Below are positions 28,634 through 33,379 of a stretch of DNA of 33,379 nt, one piece after another. Position 1 is the first letter of the stretch; the number at the start of each line of letters is the position of its first letter. The stretch is from Klebsiella pneumoniae (GTDB lineage: Bacteria > Pseudomonadota > Gammaproteobacteria > Pseudomonadales > Pseudohongiellaceae): positions 1 through 33,379 of the forward strand of contig CAMBPO010000031.1 in the NCBI GenBank assembly GCA_945869725.1, read 5' to 3'. The notes beneath the pieces are model-generated. The model was not told the DNA's origin, made no database searches, and saw only the letters and a list, made by a program, of their open reading frames with translations. A program made the position numbers and the translations under genes.

Positions 28634-29008
28634 ATGATTGGGTACGTCACACTGGGAACCAATGATTTTGCGAAAGCGGCGGCATTTTACGACGCTCTGC
28701 TGGCTGAGTTGGGTGGAAAACGCATGATGGAGATGGGCGATCGCTACATCGCCTGGGGCAGTGATCCTGCAGGTGCGATGGTGAGTATCATCAAGCCTCA
28801 CGATGGGAAACCCGCGACGTCAGGCAATGGCACCATGATTTCGCTGGCCGCTGACAGTCCGGCAACCGTCGACCGTGTTTATAAAAAGGCCATCGAGTTG
28901 GGTGCTAAAGATGAGGGTGCAGCGGGCCCGCGTGGTGATTCAGGTTTTTATGCCGGCTACTTCCGCGATCTGGATGGCAATAAACTCTGCGCGTTCTTCT
29001 CGGGTTAA
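28634..29008 (+). CDS. VOC (glyoxalase/bleomycin resistance-type) family protein
   Basis: This is a 124-residue cytosolic protein of the vicinal oxygen chelate superfamily. It has two beta-alpha-beta-beta-beta modules, with IGYVTLGTNDFAKAAAFYDALL at the start (written in parts: IGYVTLGTNDF, AKAAAFYDALL), RYIAWGSDP, TMISLAADSPATVDRVYKKA and YFRDLDGNKLCAFF at the end. These proteins range from metal-dependent lyases and dioxygenases to binding proteins; no substrate can be inferred. The ATG at 28634 has GGGGA six bases upstream, and the protein then begins on the family N-terminus. Confidence 0.88.
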   Translation: MIGYVTLGTNDFAKAAAFYDALLAELGGKRMMEMGDRYIAWGSDPAGAMVSIIKPHDGKPATSGNGTMISLAADSPATVDRVYKKAIELGAKDEGAAGPRGDSGFYAGYFRDLDGNKLCAFFSG

Positions 29009-29035
29009 TGTCTCTGGTACTGCATTGCAACCTGT

Positions 29036-29054
29036 GAGCCTGATTGTCAGGCTC
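29036..29054 (+). terminator. Hairpin after the VOC gene
   Basis: GAGCCTGA (29036-29043) and TCAGGCTC (29047-29054) form a perfect 8-bp stem with loop TTG, 28 bp after the VOC stop codon. No T-run follows, so it may be an incomplete terminator or a transcript-end structure shared with the convergent serine hydrolase gene. Confidence 0.5.
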
Positions 29055-29084
29055 TCAAGCCTTGGGGATTAAAACCTGCGTCTG

Positions 29085-29123
29085 TAATCTCAGCTACTAA
29101 TCTCAGCTACTAATCTTATCTAC
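29085..29123. repeat. 13-bp tandem repeat, three copies
   Basis: TAATCTCAGCTAC occurs at 29085-29097 and 29098-29110, followed by TAATCTTATCTAC at 29111-29123 with two changes. The third copy ends on the first base of the serine hydrolase stop codon. Confidence 0.85.
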
Positions 29124-30469
29124 TACAGTGCCTGCACAATCTGTGCAAAACGTGAACTGGCGGGGTAAGCGCCGGACGTCCACCCCAGGCGCACAATCAC
29201 CGTGTCTGTTGACGGGATAATCATCACAAATTGCTGACGGTTTCCTTGCGCCGAGTAGGCGTCAACCGGCAGATCAGGCCAGCGAACCGGCTCGCTACTG
29301 CCGTCAGCGTTTAACCACCACTGATAGCCATAGGCCCGTGAGTTGACTGAGCTGTTGGGCTGCACTGACTCAGCTACCCAATCTTCACTGACCACGCGTA
29401 CACCGTTCAGCACACCCTTGTTGAGCATTAACTGACCCAGTCTCGCCCAGTCCCGCGCAGATGCATACAGATAGGAACTTCCCATCAGTACACCCGATGC
29501 ATCCGTTTCAAATATGCCATGCTGAAAGCTCAGAGGCACTGCAATCTGTGTTCTGTAGTCGCGCAAACTATCAGCGAGTGTTGCTCCGGTTTTTTCAAAA
29601 TACAGACGTGAGAGTATGTTGGCGGTGCCAGAGCTATAGTTAAACTGCGTACCTGGTTCCTCAGCCAATCCACGTGCCAGAGCGTAGTCGGATGCCGAAG
29701 CTTCAGTGAACAACATGGCGGTGGCGTCGTCCCCGGGATTGTATTCTTCAGAGAAGTCGAGGCCGTCGGTCATGGTCAACAACTGGCGGATGCTGATCTC
29801 ACGCCGCTCATCATCCTGCCACTGCACAAATCCAGCGGGCTCGTCAGCGCTTAACAGGCCACGATATTCAAGGTTGCCAATCATCACTGACATCAGACTT
29901 TTTGCCATCGACCAACCTAACAGGGGTGTACTGGACGTTGCTCCCTGTGCATAGGACTCGGCAACGATATTGCCCTGATGCACGACAAGCAATGCACGTG
30001 TATCCAGATTTGCGCTGTTGTCCTGGGCAATCAGCGAATCGGTGAGGGACTGCAGGGCGCTATCGATGGAGTCCACCCGGTCGCCATGTGGCCAGCGGCT
30101 GGTTAACACCGGGAGGGTGGTGACGCTGAGTTCACTACGCTGCGGGTAGGCATCGTAGTCATTGGCACACCCCAAACCCTCCACGTAAGTTGCAGTGGTG
30201 GGAGCAAAACCAAAAAATGAGGTGCTGACGGTGCGCGCTTCTTCGTTGTACTCAACATCAAGGCGGTCGAGGATCGCAGAGTACTGCACAAGATCGGCAA
30301 ACGCCTGTTGTTGAGAAAAGCCGCTGACGTAGCGCGCACTGCATAACAATTTGGCACCCATGCCAGAGGCAACACCGGGCGCGCTGATGATGTACGCGGG
30401 GGTAATGCCATTGGCGAACATGGCGGCTATCAGCAACATTACCAGTGCGGTAGGTATCAGCTTTTTCAC
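29123..30469 (-). CDS. Serine hydrolase of the beta-lactamase family (class C-like fold)
   Basis: This is a 448-residue protein with an N-terminal hydrophobic signal or anchor (KKLIPTALVMLLIAAMFANG). The catalytic SxxK motif is SMAKS (Ser187, Lys190), the second motif is Tyr278 in NYSSG, and the C-terminal part has AQGNRQQ at the place of the KTG/HxG motif. This family (PF00144) includes esterases, D-amino acid peptidases and beta-lactamases; nothing here indicates a true beta-lactamase. It starts with GTG at 30469, overlapping the yggS stop by 4 bases, and GGAG lies about 7 bases upstream, so it is translated with yggS. The 100 residues before the hydrolase domain are not recognised. Confidence 0.88.
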   Translation of the reverse strand: MKKLIPTALVMLLIAAMFANGITPAYIISAPGVASGMGAKLLCSARYVSGFSQQQAFADLVQYSAILDRLDVEYNEEARTVSTSFFGFAPTTATYVEGLGCANDYDAYPQRSELSVTTLPVLTSRWPHGDRVDSIDSALQSLTDSLIAQDNSANLDTRALLVVHQGNIVAESYAQGATSSTPLLGWSMAKSLMSVMIGNLEYRGLLSADEPAGFVQWQDDERREISIRQLLTMTDGLDFSEEYNPGDDATAMLFTEASASDYALARGLAEEPGTQFNYSSGTANILSRLYFEKTGATLADSLRDYRTQIAVPLSFQHGIFETDASGVLMGSSYLYASARDWARLGQLMLNKGVLNGVRVVSEDWVAESVQPNSSVNSRAYGYQWWLNADGSSEPVRWPDLPVDAYSAQGNRQQFVMIIPSTDTVIVRLGWTSGAYPASSRFAQIVQAL

Positions 30470-31188
30470 AAGTGTTCTCCTGAAGTTTCCCGTTTACCAA
30501 AAATACCGGTGCCAATCCTGATCATGGTTGAACCTTCTGCGATCGCAGCAGCATAGTCATCACTCATACCCATCGACAGAGTATCCATCTGCGGATAAAG
30601 CGCCTGTAATTCCCGAAAAAGCTCGGCCAGCGGCCTGAATGCGGCGCGTTGCTGCTGATGGTCTGAGCAGGGCGCCGGGATAGCCATCAGTCCACGCAGG
30701 CAGAGTTTATTCATCTGCGCCACTGCCGCGCACAGCTCCCGCGCCTGCTGCAGATCCACACCCGATTTGGTGTCTTCGTTGGACAGATTGATCTGTACGC
30801 AGACGTTTAGCAGGGGAAGACCGGCAGGGCGCTGCTCTTGCAGGCGCTGGATGATTTTGAGTCTGTCCACACTGTGAACCCAGTGAAAATGTGCGGCGAT
30901 GTCGCGCGTTTTATTAGATTGTATCGGGCCAATAAAGTGCCAGGTCATACCAGGTGTTGTTGTCTGTGCGGCAGATAACACTGCAATTTTGCTGAGTGCT
31001 TCCTGGACATAGTTCTCACCAAAGTCACGAGCACCCGCTGCCCAAGCCTCACGAAGCTTGGCGGCATCGTGGGTTTTGCTGACCGCCAGCAGTGTCACAC
31101 TGCCCGGGTCACGTTGATTCAGCAGTTCCTGCTCACGAATCGAGGCCAACAACTGTTGGTAATGTGAAGCGATGTTGTTAATGCTCAT
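30466..31188 (-). CDS. yggS: YggS family pyridoxal phosphate homeostasis protein
   Basis: This is the PLP-binding protein of the PROSC/YggS family, 240 residues, which buffers pyridoxal phosphate and affects amino acid balance in the cytosol. The PLP lysine is Lys38 in LLAVSKTHD. Further conserved blocks are GARDFGENYVQEA, WHFIGPIQSNKTRDIA, VQINLSNEDTKSGV, LRGLMAIPAP, LSMGMSDDYAAAI and IRIGTGIFGKR. It is divergent from pilT, the arrangement seen in many gammaproteobacteria, and is followed by the serine hydrolase with a GTGA overlap. Confidence 0.96.
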   Translation of the reverse strand: MSINNIASHYQQLLASIREQELLNQRDPGSVTLLAVSKTHDAAKLREAWAAGARDFGENYVQEALSKIAVLSAAQTTTPGMTWHFIGPIQSNKTRDIAAHFHWVHSVDRLKIIQRLQEQRPAGLPLLNVCVQINLSNEDTKSGVDLQQARELCAAVAQMNKLCLRGLMAIPAPCSDHQQQRAAFRPLAELFRELQALYPQMDTLSMGMSDDYAAAIAEGSTMIRIGTGIFGKRETSGEHL

Positions 31189-31321
31189 TCCAATGCCATG
31201 TCCGGTTGTTTACCAGTCAGATAGTAGCACGATGCAGGCGCTAGAAAACGGGCTTGCCGTGCAGAGGCCTTGGCTTTATTGTGGGCATCATTGTGATGAA
31301 GAGCCACGGACAGGGACTATT

Positions 31322-32359
31322 ATGGAAATCACTCAACTGCTGAATTTTGCTTTTAAAAGCGGCGCGTCAGACCTGCATTTGACGGCCGGCATGCCGCCGA
31401 TGATTCGAGTGGATGGCGATATGCGCAGAATCGACCTGCAGATGATGGACCACAAAACGGTGCATGCGCTGATTTATGACATCATGACCGATAAGCAACG
31501 CAAAAATTACGAAGAATTTCTGGAGACAGACTTCTCGTTCGAAGTACCTGATCTGGCACGGTTCCGGGTCAACGTTTTTAATCAGAATCGCGGGGCGGCA
31601 GCAGTTTTCCGCACGATTCCCGCTGAAGTACTACCCATGGAAAAACTCGGCATGGGTAAAATTTTTGAACAAATTTCAAGTTTTCCAAGAGGACTGGTTG
31701 TTGTCACCGGTCCTACCGGCTCCGGCAAAAGTACCACGCTGGCCGCTATGATCAACTTCATCAACAATACCCGCTATGAGCATATTCTGACCATTGAGGA
31801 CCCGATTGAATTTGTGCACCAGAGTAAAAAATGTCTGGTGAATCAGCGAGAGGTGCACCGTGACACACTTGGGTTTAGTGAAGCCCTGCGCTCGGCGCTG
31901 CGAGAGGACCCGGACATTATTCTGGTGGGAGAGCTGCGCGACCTGGAAACCATCCGGCTGGCGTTAACCGCGGCAGAGACCGGCCACCTAGTGTTTGCAA
32001 CGCTGCATACTACCTCGGCGGCAAAGACCATCGACAGAATTGTCGACGTGTTTCCGGCGGCAGAGAAAGCGATGGTGCGATCCATGCTGTCGGAATCATT
32101 ACAGGCGGTTGTTTCTCAGGCGCTGCTCAAAAAAGTGGGCGGTGGTCGCATTGCCGCGCATGAAATCATGCTGGGGACACCGGCCATCAGAAATTTGATC
32201 CGAGAAGACAAAGTGGCACAGATGTATTCCGCCATGCAAACCGGCTCCAATGTTGGTATGCGTACACTGGATCAGCATTTGCAACAGTTGGTGCAGTCTG
32301 GACTGGTCAGCAAGGAAGACGCGCGGGCCAAAGCCAAGACCCCCGAGTCATTCTTGTAA
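31322..32359 (+). CDS. pilT: Type IV pilus retraction ATPase PilT
   Basis: PilT is the hexameric ATPase that depolymerises type IV pili and powers twitching motility. It has 345 residues, the typical length. Motifs are SDLHLTAGMPPMIRVDGD at the N-terminus, Walker A GPTGSGKS (130-137), the Asp box (LTIEDPIEFVH), Walker B (DPDIILVGELRD), the His box (GHLVFATLHT) and the C-terminal HEIMLGTPAIRNLIRE, which includes the AIRNLIRE motif needed for retraction. The ATG at 31322 has AGGGA six bases upstream; a longer start in the same frame lies in the yggS gene. No pilU follows. The FimX-like gene lies about 3.3 kb upstream. Confidence 0.97.
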   Translation: MEITQLLNFAFKSGASDLHLTAGMPPMIRVDGDMRRIDLQMMDHKTVHALIYDIMTDKQRKNYEEFLETDFSFEVPDLARFRVNVFNQNRGAAAVFRTIPAEVLPMEKLGMGKIFEQISSFPRGLVVVTGPTGSGKSTTLAAMINFINNTRYEHILTIEDPIEFVHQSKKCLVNQREVHRDTLGFSEALRSALREDPDIILVGELRDLETIRLALTAAETGHLVFATLHTTSAAKTIDRIVDVFPAAEKAMVRSMLSESLQAVVSQALLKKVGGGRIAAHEIMLGTPAIRNLIREDKVAQMYSAMQTGSNVGMRTLDQHLQQLVQSGLVSKEDARAKAKTPESFL

Positions 32360-32365
32360 GACTTG

Positions 32366-32399
32366 ACGGCTGGCTGCCTGTTTTAAGGCCGCCAGCCGT
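32366..32399. terminator. Bidirectional hairpin between pilT and gcvP
   Basis: ACGGCTGGC (32366-32374) pairs perfectly with GCCAGCCGT (32391-32399). An inner GCCT/AGGC stem (32376-32379, 32386-32389) surrounds the loop GTTTTA. The convergent gene placement fits a shared terminator; there is no T-tract. Confidence 0.6.
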
Positions 32400-32419
32400 T
32401 GGGTTATCCACACGCCTGA

Positions 32420-33379
32420 TCAGGTGTAACTTTCAATCGCCGGGCAGGCACAGAACAGGTTCCGGTCACCGTACACGTTATCGATACGATTCACCGACGG
32501 CCAGAACTTGTGATCGCGCAATGAAGTCACCGGGAAGGCTGCTTCATTTTTGCTGTAAGGCCGATCCCAATGCTCATCCATGATGTCAGCTAGTGTATGT
32601 GGCGCATGCTTGAGCATGTTGTTGTCGGCATCCAGTTCGCCAATTTCAACACGTGCAATTTCGCGGCGAATACTGATCATGGCTTCAATAAAACGATCCA
32701 GTTCCGCGCGCGGTTCACTCTCAGTTGGCTCTATCATCAAGGTGCCCGGTACCGGGAATGACATGGTGGGCGCATGGAATCCGTAGTCCATCAAACGTTT
32801 CGCCACGTCTTCTTCGGTAATGCCGCTGGCGGCTTTTAACGGACGCAGGTCGATGATGCACTCATGGGCAACACGGCCGTTCTTTCCGGTGTACAACACC
32901 GGAAAGTGTCCTTCGAGACGCTGGGCAATATAGTTGGCACTCAGAATGGCAACCTGTGTTGCCTTGAGCAGGCCGGCAGCACCCATCATGGAAATGTACA
33001 TCCATGAAATTGGCAGAATGCTGGCACTGCCCCACGGAGCAGCGGATACTGCACCACTGTCTGCATTCGGGCCTTCAAGTTTGACAACGCAGTGGTTGGC
33101 AACAAAAGGTGCCAGGTGTTTTTTGATGCCGATCGGCCCCATGCCCGGACCACCACCACCGTGTGGAATGCAGAAGGTCTTGTGCAGGTTCACGTGGGAT
33201 ACGTCAGCACCGATATCACCAGGACGTGAAACACCAACCTGTGCGTTAAGGTTGGCGCCGTCCATGTATACCTGACCACCGTTGTCGTGAATCAGCTGAC
33301 AGATATCTTTGACTGCTTCTTCAAAAACACCATGTGTGGATGGGTAGGTGATCATCAGTGCAGCCAGATTTTCTTTGTG
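32420..33379 (-). CDS. gcvP: Glycine dehydrogenase (decarboxylating), C-terminal part, cut by window edge
   Basis: This is the P-protein of the glycine cleavage system, which decarboxylates glycine through pyridoxal phosphate and passes the aminomethyl group to the H-protein lipoyl arm. Only the last 319 codons are in the window; the start lies beyond the right edge. The PLP lysine motif [20 protein letters not shown] is present, preceded by [14 protein letters not shown] and [12 protein letters not shown]. The last residues include [19 protein letters not shown], the usual end of this protein. Reading frame continuity to the window edge is kept (HKENLAAL before MITYPS). It is convergent with pilT. 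Confidence 0.97.
   Translation of the reverse strand, partial: HKENLAALMITYPSTHGVFEEAVKDICQLIHDNGGQVYMDGANLNAQVGVSRPGDIGADVSHVNLHKTFCIPHGGGGPGMGPIGIKKHLAPFVANHCVVKLEGPNADSGAVSAAPWGSASILPISWMYISMMGAAGLLKATQVAILSANYIAQRLEGHFPVLYTGKNGRVAHECIIDLRPLKAASGITEEDVAKRLMDYGFHAPTMSFPVPGTLMIEPTESEPRAELDRFIEAMISIRREIARVEIGELDADNNMLKHAPHTLADIMDEHWDRPYSKNEAAFPVTSLRDHKFWPSVNRIDNVYGDRNLFCACPAIESYT

Noticed and set aside
29085..29123. CRISPR-like repeats
   Set aside because: The units are 13 bp with no spacers between them and no cas genes are near; this is a plain tandem repeat.
29123..30469. Antibiotic-resistance beta-lactamase
   Set aside because: SxxK and a Tyr motif are shared by many serine hydrolases; the sequence around them and the yggS coupling do not indicate AmpC.
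31189..31321. Sigma-70 or sigma-54 promoter for pilT
   Set aside because: TTGCCG and TTTATT are only 15 bp apart and poor matches, and no GG-N10-GC element was convincing.

Overview
The window is ordinary, gene-dense chromosome from a gammaproteobacterium, probably a marine one. Two things support this. The first is the backbone order tolC, thiC ... nudF, yqiB (DUF1249), cpdA, parE ... parC, fimX-like. This matches, from memory, the Pseudomonas aeruginosa PA4974-PA4959 neighbourhood, and in part the E. coli tolC-nudF-yqiB-cpdA-yqiA-parE cluster. The second is a PdsR/PdsS-type two-component pair, a family described from marine proteobacterial sortase loci. No rRNA, tRNA, CRISPR, insertion sequence or prophage was seen. 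The species cannot be named from this sequence.

Layout. (1) 1-4700: a partial TolC-family outer membrane channel on the minus strand, divergent from thiC (thiamin pyrimidine synthase), then a class I DAHP synthase. (2) 4713-9909: a membrane GGDEF diguanylate cyclase and a glutathione S-transferase on the minus strand, then the overlapping response regulator and histidine kinase pair pdsR-pdsS, with no sortase or sortase substrate nearby. (3) 9890-16357: a divergent photooxidative-stress type regulon. An ECF sigma factor and its ChrR zinc anti-sigma factor run rightward. NTF2-like, SDR, DUF1365, Cfa-like methyltransferase, an unrecognised secreted protein and DUF2889 run leftward, most with 4-base overlaps. 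Both directions have a TGATCC-N18 promoter in the shared 120-bp gap. (4) 16369-16531: an intergenic palindromic element with perfect 21-bp arms. (5) 16579-25907: nudF-yqiB-cpdA-parE, a secreted YHS-domain protein, a secreted SRPBCC protein, a Phd/VapC-type toxin-antitoxin pair, exonuclease III and parC. (6) 25934-33379: a FimX-like degenerate GGDEF-EAL protein, a small zinc-ribbon membrane protein, a VOC protein, a serine hydrolase overlapping yggS, pilT, and the 3' end of gcvP.

How the genes work together. ParE and ParC together form topoisomerase IV. NudF, YqiB and CpdA form a housekeeping cluster for nucleotide and cAMP turnover. The sigma/ChrR pair very likely drives the leftward lipid-modifying operon in response to singlet oxygen or organic peroxides. 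The diguanylate cyclase, the FimX-like protein and PilT suggest c-di-GMP control of type IV pili. The most notable departures from the expected are the sortase-less pdsRS pair, the extended ChrR operon with no FAD oxidoreductase gene, the long palindromic element at 16369-16452, and an array of TGACTA half-sites in front of the toxin-antitoxin pair.
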